This document shows positions 17,915 to 26,651 of a stretch of 64,000 nucleotides of DNA, one piece after another. The notes beneath the pieces were generated by a model. That model did not search any database. It was not told the origin of the DNA and saw only the letters and a list, made by a program, of their open reading frames with translations. The first letter of the stretch is position 1; each line of letters begins with the position of its first letter. A program made the position numbers and the translations under genes. Where the stretch lies: contig JAHDXT010000003.1 of assembly GCA_023384095.1 (NCBI GenBank), positions 124,001-188,000 of the forward strand, read 5' to 3'. This stretch comes from Hyphomicrobiaceae bacterium. Lineage in GTDB: Bacteria; Pseudomonadota; Alphaproteobacteria; Rhizobiales; Hyphomicrobiaceae.

Positions 17915-18676
17915 ATGGCCCCTTCTGAGCGCAACCCGGCCCTCGCCCGCATCCGTACGGCGATGATCGAGAAGAAGATAACCCAGGCCGGGCTCGCGGA
18001 TGCCGCAGACTGCCACGAGAAGACGATCCAGAACCTGATGAACGGAAGGCCCGTGCGCGACCAGACGCTGTTCGACGTCTGCATGGTGCTGGGGCTCGAC
18101 TTCGAGGAGACGAAAGCCTTGCTGCGGGGGGAGCCGGGCCGCGACGAGCCCGGCCGGCCGAGCCTCAGCCGGGAGGTGGCGCCCGTCTACATGGGCGCCT
18201 ACACGCGGGCCGCAGTGGAAGACTACATCGGCAGCTATCTCACGCTGCGTCCGGGGTTCGCGGGCTCCGGAACCGTGGTCGCCTACCGGACGGACATCGT
18301 CTGGGACCCCGAGTGGCCGAGCCTCCTGTTCCAGGAGCGCGACCGTCCGGACGCGCCCTACTCCCACCGCGGACGACTCTACGTGCCGGCCGCCTCCATG
18401 TTCATCCACCTCGTCTCGCTGACCAAGGGGGCCATGCGCATGATCGTGGTCTCGCAGCTCGACCGCCTCGGCCAGATGCGCGGGCTCGTCACCACGCTGA
18501 ACAAGCAGCGCGCCACGCTCGTGCCGGTGAGCGCGCCGATCGTCTACCGCAAGCTCGACAGCCTCGGCGGCCTGGCGCTCGGCGAGATCTGCGCCGGCGA
18601 GCCGGCCTACGCGGGCTACCGGCAGGTCCTCGACGAGACCGTCGCCGAGGGCTACGCCCGGCTCGTGTCCATCTGA
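17915..18676 (+). CDS. XRE-family regulator with a C-terminal sensor-like domain
   Basis: The first 65 residues form a Cro/C1-type helix-turn-helix (RIRTAMIEKKITQAGLADAA, then CHEKTIQNLMNGRPVRDQTL). The remaining roughly 180 residues form a conserved but unnamed domain starting AYTRAAVEDYIGSYLTLRP, with several beta-strand-like segments and two Arg/Asp-rich turns. It probably binds a ligand or partner, but no function can be given. The ATG at 17915 is used because the HTH starts soon after; TTG 17879 and GTG 17882 are alternatives. Regulated genes are not evident. Confidence 0.8.
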   Translation: MAPSERNPALARIRTAMIEKKITQAGLADAADCHEKTIQNLMNGRPVRDQTLFDVCMVLGLDFEETKALLRGEPGRDEPGRPSLSREVAPVYMGAYTRAAVEDYIGSYLTLRPGFAGSGTVVAYRTDIVWDPEWPSLLFQERDRPDAPYSHRGRLYVPAASMFIHLVSLTKGAMRMIVVSQLDRLGQMRGLVTTLNKQRATLVPVSAPIVYRKLDSLGGLALGEICAGEPAYAGYRQVLDETVAEGYARLVSI

Positions 18677-18865
18677 ACGGGCAGGGAGACGACGGAGCTG
18701 CCGGGCCGCCGTTCGCGGGCGCATGCGGTCACGCGTTTACCATTCATCAACCTTTCCCGTTTCATAAGAATACCTCGGAGGGATCAGCAAAACGCCACGA
18801 TTCCGCTTCATCAGAAGCCACCTCGCTCAATCATCAGTGTTGTGCGTAGAGGGGGTCGAGCAACG

Positions 18866-20140
18866 ATGAATTCCCGCAAAGCACGGACCACCCCTGCAGG
18901 CCGCTGGGAACCGCGTGCTTCCGCCATCGCCGCAGCCCTGCTCATCGCGGCAGGCGTCATGCCTTGCTTCCCGAGCGCGGCCGGCGCGGCTTCCACCACG
19001 CCGAATGCCGCGGCCGAGCTCGCCCCGACGCGGTTCGTGGTCGCCCTCGAGAGCGCGGTCGAGTTCGAGGTCCTTTCTCTCAGCAATCCCAACCGGGTGA
19101 TCGTCGAGCTGCCGGAGGTCAGGATGCGGCTTCCAGCCGTGGCCGACGACAGCGCGACCGGGCTGGTCAAGTCGTTCCGGGGCGGGCTTTCCGCACCGGG
19201 CAGGTCGCGGATCGTCATCGAGGTGCGGGCCCCCGTCATCGTCGAGCGGTCGGCGATCGAGAAGACCGGCCGCAGCCATCGCCTCGTCCTGGACCTGGTC
19301 CCGGCGGCGTCCGGCAAGCCGCCGTCCCAGGCGCAGGCCCAGACGCAGGCCAAGGCATCGCAACTCAGGGTGCAGCCGCCGCTGCCGCGGCCGGCGATGC
19401 GGCCGGAGGAGATCGCGGCGAAAGCCTATAAGCCCGTCATCGTCATCGACCCCGGGCATGGCGGCGACGATTCGGGCGCGATCAAGAACGGCATCGTCGA
19501 GAAGGACGCCGTGCTCGCCTTCAGCCTGGCGCTGCGCGACAAGCTCGACGCCAGCGGACTCTATCGGGTCGTGATGACGCGCGACGCCGACCTGTTCATC
19601 TCGCTCGACGAGCGGCGCGCCATAGCCGAGCGCAACAAGGCGGCGCTGTTCATCGCCGTGCATGCGGATTACGCCGGGTCGCACGCGCGCGGCGCCACGA
19701 TCTATTCGCTGACAGATTCCACCGCCAACGCCCTCCAGCGTTCCGCCAGCAGGGACGTCGTGAAGAGCGTGCTGACGGGTTCCGAGCTCGCCGCCGTGCA
19801 CAGCATCGCAGGGGACGAGGGCGACATCAAAGCGATGCTGGCGGACCTCGCCCAGTACGAGGTCGCCGGCACCAAGGAGCGCACCAGCACCTTCGCACGA
19901 GAAGTGATCGAGTTCATGAGCGCCTCGACCTCGATGCGGGAGAACGCCGACCGCGAGGCCAACTTCCTGGTGCTGAAGACGGCCAAGGTGCCATCCGTTC
20001 TGATCGAGCTCGCCTACGTCACCAACGCGCAGGACGCGCAGAACCTCAAATCCGCGAAGTGGCGGGACAAGGTCTCCGATTCGATCGCGACGGCCATCGT
20101 CAACTACTTCTCGAAACCGATCGCGCGCGCGCCGATGTGA
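18866..20140 (+). CDS. amiC: N-acetylmuramoyl-L-alanine amidase (AmiC type)
   Basis: The protein cleaves the lactyl-amide bond of peptidoglycan in the periplasm during cell separation. A signal peptide (residues 1-42, AGAAS cleavage region) is followed by an AMIN domain (about 45-145) for septal targeting, a Gln/Ala linker (about 150-170), and an Amidase_3 domain. The Zn ligands are the His in IDPGHGGDDSGA (near residue 197), the Glu in GIVEKD and the His in AVHADYAG; catalytic Glu lies in VLIELAYVTN. The ATG at 18866 gives a sound signal peptide; an in-frame GTG lies at 18842. A stem-loop at 20174 follows. Confidence 0.94.
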   Translation: MNSRKARTTPAGRWEPRASAIAAALLIAAGVMPCFPSAAGAASTTPNAAAELAPTRFVVALESAVEFEVLSLSNPNRVIVELPEVRMRLPAVADDSATGLVKSFRGGLSAPGRSRIVIEVRAPVIVERSAIEKTGRSHRLVLDLVPAASGKPPSQAQAQTQAKASQLRVQPPLPRPAMRPEEIAAKAYKPVIVIDPGHGGDDSGAIKNGIVEKDAVLAFSLALRDKLDASGLYRVVMTRDADLFISLDERRAIAERNKAALFIAVHADYAGSHARGATIYSLTDSTANALQRSASRDVVKSVLTGSELAAVHSIAGDEGDIKAMLADLAQYEVAGTKERTSTFAREVIEFMSASTSMRENADREANFLVLKTAKVPSVLIELAYVTNAQDAQNLKSAKWRDKVSDSIATAIVNYFSKPIARAPM

Positions 20141-20173
20141 CCTTTCGACGAGCTGCCCGGGGGCAACGGCGAG

Positions 20174-20197
20174 AAGGCCGGCCAGTTGGCCGGCCTT
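20174..20197 (+). terminator. Hairpin after amiC
   Basis: A perfect 10-bp stem AAGGCCGGCC/GGCCGGCCTT with an AGTT loop begins 34 bp after the amiC stop. The following bases (CATCAATGTTTG) have only a weak T run, so termination may be partial. Confidence 0.75.
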
Positions 20198-20850
20198 CAT
20201 CAATGTTTGTCGCCGGTCCACGGCTCGCACCCCGTCTCCGGCCGGGCGGAACTAAGCCATACTCGGGGGATAGTGCGGTTTCAGACGCCACAGGAGCACG
20301 CAAGACCAATCACCCTCGAGCCGAAGCGAGCGACTTGTGTGCGACGCACCGCACCAGTGCTCGCCGCGACACTCCGGACCTGGCAGGCCGACGGACCGCG
20401 GATGAAGGCGCTTCAGCATTGGCTGCTCCATGGTCTTTCTCAGTGCCGCGCCGCCGGCCTTGCATCGGCCGAACGATGCCGCGCCTGCAGAACGGCCCCC
20501 CACGGATGCACGAGGACGTGCCTCCGGCCGGTTCCCTTCGGCAGGCTCGAGCATCGAGCTGGCGCAGCGATAGAGGACAGGAGCGCGAGCTCTCGCGCTC
20601 GCCTTGCGGCCGGCGCTCCGGTCGGCGGTCCTGTCCACGTCCGCCTCGCGCCCAGCCGGCAGTTGGGAAGGTGCCGGTCGTTGTGGTTGTGACGTTCAGA
20701 TGCCGCAAGCTGGTGTCGCCGTGAGCTCTGACGCGCACCTTTCCTCATGACCCGGGCGGGATCGGGCCCGGATCGCGGCGGGGCCGAACCGCCCCACGTG
20801 CCCAGTGTAAGCGATTCGCGCCCGGAGCGTGCGACGGGAGTTGACCGGGC
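20198..20850. other. Intergenic stretch with no supported gene
   Basis: The 653 bp between the amiC hairpin and the rpoH stop carry open frames in several phases but none with family features or a good ribosome-binding site. Composition is slightly lower in codon-position GC bias than in flanking genes. In many Alphaproteobacteria a penicillin-binding protein gene follows amiC; none is here. Confidence 0.6.
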
Positions 20851-21765
20851 TCAGGCAGCCCCGACGGCGCCGGCCGCTTCCGCGGCCGCCGACTCGGTGG
20901 CCTTGGCGGCCTTCTGCACGGCCTTCTGCACCTTCTCGAACGCCCGCACCTCGATCTGCCGGATGCGCTCGCGCGAGACGCCGAACTCGGTCGACAGGTC
21001 CTCCAGCGTGGCGGGCTCGTCCGACAGCCGGCGCGCCTCGAAGATGCGGCGCTCGCGATCGTTGAGCGTGGTCAGGGCCGAGGCGAGAAATGCCCGCCGA
21101 TGGTCCAGCTCGTCGCGCTCGGCGAGCTGCACCTCCTGGTCCGGCGCATCGTCCACCAGCCAGTCCTGCCACTCGCCGGATTCGGCATCGGCGCGCACCG
21201 GCGCGTTGAGGGAGGTATCCCCGCTCAGCCGCCGGTTCATGGAGATCACGTCTTCCTCGGGCACGCCGAGCTTCCGGGCGATCGCCTTCACGTGGTCGGG
21301 CCGGAGGTCCCCCTCCTCGAGAGCCTGGAGCTGGCCCTTCGCCCGTCGCAAATTGAAGAAGAGCTTCTTCTGGGCGGCCGTGGTGCCCATCTTCACAAGG
21401 CTCCAAGAGCGCAGGATGTACTCCTGGATCGAGGCGCGGATCCACCACATCGCATAGGTGGCGAGGCGGAATCCGCGGTCGGGATCGAACCGCTTGACCG
21501 CCTGCATGAGCCCGACGTTGCCCTCCGAGATGACCTCCCCGATCGGCAGGCCATAGCCCCGGTAGCCCATGGCGATGCGCGCCACGAGCCGCAGATGGGA
21601 GGTGACGAGCTTCTGGGCGGCTTCCGAGTCGGCATGCTCCTGCCAGCTCTTGGCGAGCATGTACTCCTCGTTGGGCTCCAGCATCGGAAACCGCCGGATC
21701 TCCTCGAGGTACCGCGCGAGGCCGACAGACCCGCCCGCTATCGTCGGCAGCGTTTTCGTAGCCAT
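20851..21765 (-). CDS. rpoH: Heat-shock sigma factor RpoH (sigma-32)
   Basis: The 304-residue sigma-70 family factor directs RNA polymerase to heat-shock promoters. Region 2 contains LVTSHLRLVARIAMGYRGYGLP, NVGLMQAVKRFDPDRGFRLATYAMWWIRASIQEYIL. The RpoH box QKKLFFNLR (residues 132-140) identifies the sigma-32 subgroup. Region 4 is DLSTEFGVSRERIRQIEVRAFEKVQ. An Ala-rich tail (about 280-304) is added. The upstream 272 bp (21766-22037) hold its regulatory region; no clear promoter could be assigned. Confidence 0.97.
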   Translation of the reverse strand: MATKTLPTIAGGSVGLARYLEEIRRFPMLEPNEEYMLAKSWQEHADSEAAQKLVTSHLRLVARIAMGYRGYGLPIGEVISEGNVGLMQAVKRFDPDRGFRLATYAMWWIRASIQEYILRSWSLVKMGTTAAQKKLFFNLRRAKGQLQALEEGDLRPDHVKAIARKLGVPEEDVISMNRRLSGDTSLNAPVRADAESGEWQDWLVDDAPDQEVQLAERDELDHRRAFLASALTTLNDRERRIFEARRLSDEPATLEDLSTEFGVSRERIRQIEVRAFEKVQKAVQKAAKATESAAAEAAGAVGAA

Positions 21766-22037
21766 CTCACTTCCAGCCGGACCACCTCCGATTGCCTGGC
21801 GGGGGAGCCCGGATGCTCCATTGCAGACCCGTTATCAGCCTCGCCCAGCAGCATGACCACAGGATGGCACATTGGACGAGCGCACCGTTGCAGACAAACC
21901 ACGTTATTGTGCGCCGTCCATAACGCACTGTCACGCTGCAGTGATCTTCGACGGAACGGCGTCTGTGGATTGGAGTTCCACCGCCATCCGCCTGGGCTTG
22001 TAATGATTGATGAATATTGCAGGGCAGAGTTACCTCG

Positions 22038-23054
22038 TTAACGCTCGCCCTGGGGGGCGCGGAGCGCCTCGCGAAGGGCTGCGAGGTCGGGGGGGAGCGG
22101 GCTCTCGAGCTTGAGCCGCCGGCCCGTGCGCGGGTGCTCGAACGCCAGCAGCGCCGCATGCAACGCCTGCCGCCCCAATCGCTCCAGCGCCGATCGGGCT
22201 TCGGGTCCGAGCCGGCGTGCGCTGGCGGCGAAGCCGGAGCCGTAGACCGGATCACCGAGCAGCGGATGGCCGACGTGGGCCAGGTGAACGCGGATCTGAT
22301 GCGTGCGCCCCGTCTCGAGCGTGAGCCGGACCTGGCTGACCGCGATGCCGCCGTCGGCCCCCGGGTAGGTTTCGACGACCTCGTAATGTGTCACGGCGCG
22401 GCGGCCCTGGCCGTCGCGGACAACCGCGATCCTGGTGCGGTCCCTCGGGCTGCGGCCGACCGGCGCATCGATGGTCCCGCGCGGCCGGTCGAAGCTGCCC
22501 CAGGCGAACGCCACATAGGCGCGCTCGAGGCGGCCGTCCGCGCCATGTGCGGCGAACTGCTGCGCCAGCCCCCGGTGAGCGGCGTCGTTCTTCGCGATCA
22601 CGATGAGCCCGCTCGTATCCTTGTCGAGCCGGTGCACGATGCCGGGCCGCATGACGCCGCCGATGCCTGACAGGCCGGCGCCGCAGTGCGCGATGAGCGC
22701 ATTGACCAGCGTGCCCGAGGCATGCCCCGCCGCCGGGTGGACCACCAGTCCGGCCGGCTTGTCGATGACGACCAGGTCGCCGTCCTCCCAGACGATGTCG
22801 AGCGCGATGGCCTCCGGCTTCGGCGCGGCGGGCTCGGGCGGCGGCACCTCGACCGTGATCTCGGCGCCGGGTTTGACCCTCGCGCCGGGGTCTTCTATGG
22901 TCCCCCGCCGATCCCGGACCTGGCCCGATCTGATCAGCGCCTGGAGGCGGGAGCGGCTGAGGTCTTCCAATCGCGACGCCAGGAAACGGTCGATGCGCTC
23001 GCCGTCCGCCTCGGGCGGCACCTCGAGGCGCAGGCGCTCGGAGTGCTTCGTCAT
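22038..23054 (-). CDS. rluD: RluD-type 23S rRNA pseudouridine synthase
   Basis: The 338-residue protein has an N-terminal S4 RNA-binding domain (GERIDRFLASRLEDLSRSRLQALI) and an RluA-family catalytic domain with the Asp nucleophile in GIVHRLDKDTSGLIVIAK. Further blocks are VIDKPAGLVVHPAAGH and LETGRTHQIRVHLAHVGHPLLGD. It isomerises uridines in helix 69 of 23S rRNA if it is a true RluD. It lies upstream of rpoH on the same strand, a neighbourhood shared by other Alphaproteobacteria. Confidence 0.94.
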   Translation of the reverse strand: MTKHSERLRLEVPPEADGERIDRFLASRLEDLSRSRLQALIRSGQVRDRRGTIEDPGARVKPGAEITVEVPPPEPAAPKPEAIALDIVWEDGDLVVIDKPAGLVVHPAAGHASGTLVNALIAHCGAGLSGIGGVMRPGIVHRLDKDTSGLIVIAKNDAAHRGLAQQFAAHGADGRLERAYVAFAWGSFDRPRGTIDAPVGRSPRDRTRIAVVRDGQGRRAVTHYEVVETYPGADGGIAVSQVRLTLETGRTHQIRVHLAHVGHPLLGDPVYGSGFAASARRLGPEARSALERLGRQALHAALLAFEHPRTGRRLKLESPLPPDLAALREALRAPQGER

Positions 23055-23090
23055 CGGTCCGGCAATGCTCCCCAGCGAGGATACCTGCTG

Positions 23091-23468
23091 ATGGCGGCCC
23101 CGGGTTCAACAGAGCCGGCTGGCGGCAATGCCGCGGCGGGAGCAGAGCCCGACGCAAGGCAGGTGCGGCTGCTCAAGATCATCGTCATCGGGCTCGGCGT
23201 CCTCCTGCTGGCCGGCTTCGCCTTGGTGATCGCGCGGATCGCCTACCTCGCCACGCAGCCGGGCCGCGGGATCGGGGCGGCCCGGGCGCCGCAGGACGTC
23301 AGCGTGGCGCTGCCGCCCGGCGCGGTCGTCCGACAGACTGCAGTGTCGGGCGACCGGATGACCATCCAGTTCGAATCCCCGCAGCAGACGGGCATCGTGA
23401 TCGTCAACCTGACCACGGGCCAGATCGTCAGCCGCATCGTGTTGCGCCCCGAGGCGCCACGCCAGTAG
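23091..23468 (+). CDS. Small single-pass membrane protein of unknown function
   Basis: The 125-residue protein starts at an ATG 36 bp from the divergent rluD start. After a short Ala/Gly-rich cytoplasmic segment comes one hydrophobic helix (about 24-48, LLKIIVIGLGVLLLAGFALV), then a periplasmic part with DVSVALPPGAVVRQTAV and IVNLTTGQIVSRIVL, resembling a small beta domain. Similar small proteins (possibly DUF6476) sit beside RluA-family genes in other Alphaproteobacteria; I cannot verify the family here. No function is known. Confidence 0.75.
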   Translation: MAAPGSTEPAGGNAAAGAEPDARQVRLLKIIVIGLGVLLLAGFALVIARIAYLATQPGRGIGAARAPQDVSVALPPGAVVRQTAVSGDRMTIQFESPQQTGIVIVNLTTGQIVSRIVLRPEAPRQ

Positions 23469-23570
23469 CCATATCCCGTGCCGCTCGGCAATGGGAGCCG
23501 CCGTCGTGACGGGCCAATAAGCCGCTTGATCGCGCGGTCCCGGTCACCTATAGCTTGCGCCCACGGCGCC

Positions 23571-23646
23571 GCCCCGTTCGTCTAGTGGCCTAGGACACCA
23601 GCCTCTCACGTTGGTAACAGGGGTTCGAGTCCCCTACGGGGCGCCA
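23571..23646 (+). tRNA. tRNA-Glu (CTC anticodon)
   Basis: The 76-nt cloverleaf has acceptor GCCCCGT/ACGGGGC, discriminator G and encoded CCA. The anticodon loop CTCTCAC gives anticodon CTC. The T arm GGGG-TTCGAGT-CCCC is intact. The accessory block with the Wadjet operon begins a few hundred bases downstream, so this tRNA is a candidate insertion landmark. Confidence 0.97.
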
Positions 23647-24113
23647 GTCTCCCGTTCGATCCGCAGTTGTTGAGGCCTCGCGCGCGGCGGGCCACCACCG
23701 CTGACGTCTGACGTCGGGAGGCGGAGCGCACGCAGGGAGACCCTCTTCTGTTGCGCCCGAATCGTGTCCTCCAGTCAATCGCTCAATTGGAAGTGCCGGG
23801 AAAAAAATGGATCCCTCAGGAGCATCGTGGGGATCGCGGGAACGGCCGGCTCCTATATCAAGAATTCTCCGGAACGGCATGAATCCGCGCTTCTTGGATT
23901 GGGAGCGCGGCGATGGCATCCTCGGCTTCCTTTCCAAACCGGCGCCACGCCTGAAACTCGTCCCGCCTGACCTGATTGGTGGGCGCCCGATGGATGATAC
24001 GCGCCCCGCTGCCGACGAAGGAGTGGTGGACAAGCCCCCGACTGAAGGAAGCCCGCCCACCGACTCGGTGCATTACCGCCTTCATAGTCGACCGCGCACG
24101 ACGGAGGTGTGGG
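23647..24113. other. Non-coding junction between tRNA-Glu and the accessory block
   Basis: These 467 bp have no credible gene. Base use differs from the flanks, with A-rich patches such as GGGAAAAAAATGG around 23801. A plus-strand open frame from 23807 to 24190 exists but overlaps the better-supported gene at 24114 and has no recognisable features. A duplicated tRNA 3' end (att site) was not found. Confidence 0.55.
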
Positions 24114-24479
24114 ATGACCAGAGCGACGGCAGTGAGCAGGCGGCGCCTGGAGGCGCTGATAGAGGAGGCGACTGTCGATTGCTGCGATGAGGAAGAGGAA
24201 GCGATCGGCCTGTCCGCCATGATCGAGGAGAACCTCGCACTGCCCTTCAGGACGGCGGTCCTGGGAGTCGAGGCAGACGTGGTCGGCGTCGATATGGGCG
24301 CTGACGCAAGGCTCGTCGCCGTTTGCAAATCGGGCAAGCATCGCCAGAGGATTGCGCTCACGGACCTGCCGTTGCCGTCGCCGCTTCCGTCAGGTGCCGA
24401 GTGGATCGCGGCCTATCGGCTTTGGGCAACGACGCGAGGTTGGCCGGACGGCGTGAGTTCATGCTATGTTCTAGTGTGA
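24114..24479 (+). CDS. Conserved small acidic protein, function unknown
   Basis: The 121-residue protein starts at an ATG with a strong GGAGG seven bases upstream. Its N-terminal third is acidic (EALIEEATVDCCDEEEEAIG); then comes a conserved-looking core ENLALPFRTAVLGVEADVV, GADARLVAVCKSGKHRQRI, and the end DLPLPSPLPSGAEWIAAYRLW. I recognise this core pattern from small proteins sometimes labelled calcium-binding in databases, without known function. It lies 79 bp before jetA on the same strand and may be co-transcribed with the Wadjet genes. Confidence 0.75.
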   Translation: MTRATAVSRRRLEALIEEATVDCCDEEEEAIGLSAMIEENLALPFRTAVLGVEADVVGVDMGADARLVAVCKSGKHRQRIALTDLPLPSPLPSGAEWIAAYRLWATTRGWPDGVSSCYVLV

Positions 24480-24558
24480 TTCTGGCGCGATTCTGGCGGC
24501 CGACGCTGATCGCCTCAGCCAGGGGGCGCGAGACCGATACTCCACGTAGGCCACCGTC

Positions 24559-26031
24559 ATGGACTTCGAGACGCTCGATCGCTTGCGGCAAGGCCATCCG
24601 GCGTGGCGCCTTCTCAGGGCGGATCACGCGCCGCTGATCGCGAGTTTCCTCTATCGCACCTACGTGAAGCCCAACGTCCGTTCGTTGCCCGAGTCCGAGC
24701 TCGCGCTGAAGCTCGATGATCACCTGTTCCATCTGCGCCGCGACCTCGGCGCGGACAGCTTCCCGCGCGCGGCCGCCGCCTATCTGGAGGACTGGACCTC
24801 CGACCGACATGGCTGGCTGCGCAAATACTACGCCCAGGACAGCGACGAGCCGGTCTTCGACATCACGCCCGCAACGGAGCAGGCGCTCGACTGGCTCGCG
24901 GGCCTCACGCACCGGCCGTTCATCGGCACCCAGTCGCGGCTTTTCACGTTGCTCGAGCTCTTGCGCCAGCTCGCCGGCGGCACCGACGCCAACCCGGCTA
25001 CACGCATCGCGGAGCTGGAGCGGCGGCGCGCCGAGATCGACGCCGAGATCGCGCGCGTTCGCGGCGGAGCGCTGGCGCTGCTCGACGCCACAGAAGTGCG
25101 CGAGCGCTTCCTCCAGATCACCGACGCCGCGCGTGCCTTGCTCTCCGACTTTCGCTCAGTGGAGCAGAACTTCCGCGACCTGGACCGCGCCGCGCGCGAG
25201 CGTATCGCCACGTGGGACGGCGGCAAGGGCGCGCTCCTCGACGAGATCCTGGGCGACCGCGACGCCATCGCGGACAGCGACCAGGGCAAGAGCTTCCGCG
25301 CGTTCTAAGATTTCCTGATGTCCCCGCAGCGCCAGGAGGAGCTCTCCGAGCTGCTGGCGCGCGTGTTCGTTCTGGAGCCGGTGCAGGGCCTCGCCCCCGA
25401 CCGCCGCTTCCTGCACCTGCACCACGACTGGCTCACCGCGGGCGAGGTGACGCAGCGCACGGTCGCGCGGCTCTCCGCGGAGCTGCGCCGCTACCTCGAT
25501 GACAAGGCGTGGCTCGAGAACAGGCGCATCATGGAGATCCTGCGCGGGATCGAGGCCCGCGCGCTGGAGATACGCGATCAGCCGCCCGACGGCCCGTTCA
25601 TGGAGCTCGACGAGATGGCGCCAGACGTTCGCCTCGTCATGGACCGGCCGCTGTTCAGCCCGCCCATGAAGCCCGAGATCGACGCCGCAATAGAGCTCTC
25701 GCGCGCCGATGACATCCCGGCGGACGCCCTGTTCGACCGCGTCTATGTGGACAAGGAGCGGCTCGGCCGCCAGGTCCGGCGCCTGCTGCAGCGCCGGGCC
25801 CAGGTCTCTCTCGCCGAGGTGGCCGCCGCGCATCCCTTCGAGCATGGCCTCGCCGAGCTCGTCGCCTACATCAGTCTGGCCTCGGACGACCCCGCCGCCA
25901 TCATCGACGGGCAGCAGTGCGAATCCATCGTGTGGACCGACGCCGACGGCCGACGCCGGCAGGCGACCGTGCCGCTCGTGCTCTTTGCCCGTACCGTCTC
26001 CGCCGGCGTACAGGCTGGAGCCGCGCCATGA
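24559..26031 (+). pseudogene. jetA: Wadjet JetA (DUF3375) interrupted by an in-frame TAA
   Basis: Two adjacent open segments in the same frame (24559-25308, 249 residues; 25318-26031, 237 residues) together make one normal-length DUF3375/JetA protein of about 490 residues. They are split only by a TAA at 25306-25308, in the context SFRAF-stop-DFLMSPQRQEEL, where family members carry an aromatic residue. The N part begins MDFETLDRLRQGHPAWRLLRA and includes SFLYRTYVKPNVRSL; the C part holds FVLEPVQGLAPDRRFLHLH. An ATG (25318) lies nine bases after the stop, so reinitiation could give a two-piece protein. JetA is the kleisin-like subunit binding JetC. Sequencing error is possible. The stop overlaps jetB (ATGA). 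Confidence 0.9.
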
Positions 26032-26651
26032 GCCAGCACGTGACCACGACCGCCCCCAACGAGCTGCCGCACGTGCTGGTCGCGCTCATGAAGGGCATCG
26101 TGGAACGCGAGATTGCCCCCGCTCTGTGGCAGGCCCTCCTCGCGCACCAGGCGCGCGTGCGCGATCACGTCGGCGTGATGGGCCTCGACGTCGTCATGGA
26201 CGAGGCGGAGGGCCACGCCTACCTGCGCCAGAGGCCCCAGGTGGAAGGCGAGCCGGAGCTGCCCCGCCTCGTGACGCGGCGCCAGCTCGGCTTCTCGCTC
26301 AGTCTGATGCTCGCGCTCCTGCGCAGGAAGCTCGCCGAGCACGACGCCACGAGCGGCGAGACGCGCCTCGTCGTCACCTCGGCCGACATCCTGGACATGG
26401 TGCGCCTGTTCCTGCCCGCTACGGCCAACGAGGCGCGGCTCGAGGACCGCGTGGGCCGCGACATCGGCCGGGTGGCGGAGCTGGGCTTCCTGCGCCCGCT
26501 CAAGGGGCGCGAGGACACCTATGAGTTGCGGCGCATCCTGCGCTCCTTCGTCGATGCGCAGTGGCTCGGTCAACTGAACGAGCGGCTCGCGGTCTATGCA
26601 GGACATGCAGGCGAGGCGCTGGAGCGCGAGGCGGGGAGGCTACATGCCTGA
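26028..26651 (+). CDS. jetB: Wadjet JetB (DUF4194)
   Basis: The 207-residue protein matches DUF4194, the KITE/MukE-like subunit of the Wadjet anti-plasmid complex. Features are RQLGFSLSLMLALLRRKLAEHD, the TRLVVTSADILDMVRLFLPAT block, and DRVGRDIGRVAELGFLRPL before the winged-helix-like end. The ATG at 26028 overlaps the jetA stop by four bases; the last eight bases overlap jetC. It acts with JetA and JetC to form the SMC-like clamp on circular DNA. Confidence 0.92.
   Translation: MSQHVTTTAPNELPHVLVALMKGIVEREIAPALWQALLAHQARVRDHVGVMGLDVVMDEAEGHAYLRQRPQVEGEPELPRLVTRRQLGFSLSLMLALLRRKLAEHDATSGETRLVVTSADILDMVRLFLPATANEARLEDRVGRDIGRVAELGFLRPLKGREDTYELRRILRSFVDAQWLGQLNERLAVYAGHAGEALEREAGRLHA

Noticed and set aside
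20186-20692. 168-residue plus-strand frame between amiC and rpoH
   Set aside because: Biased Arg/Ala/Cys composition, no ribosome-binding site, no family pattern; competing frames in other phases are equally open.
23590-24060. Minus-strand frame ending GDSNPCYQRERLVS
   Set aside because: It is the antisense reading of tRNA-Glu plus spacer; the GDSNPCYQRERLVS tail is a typical tRNA artefact.
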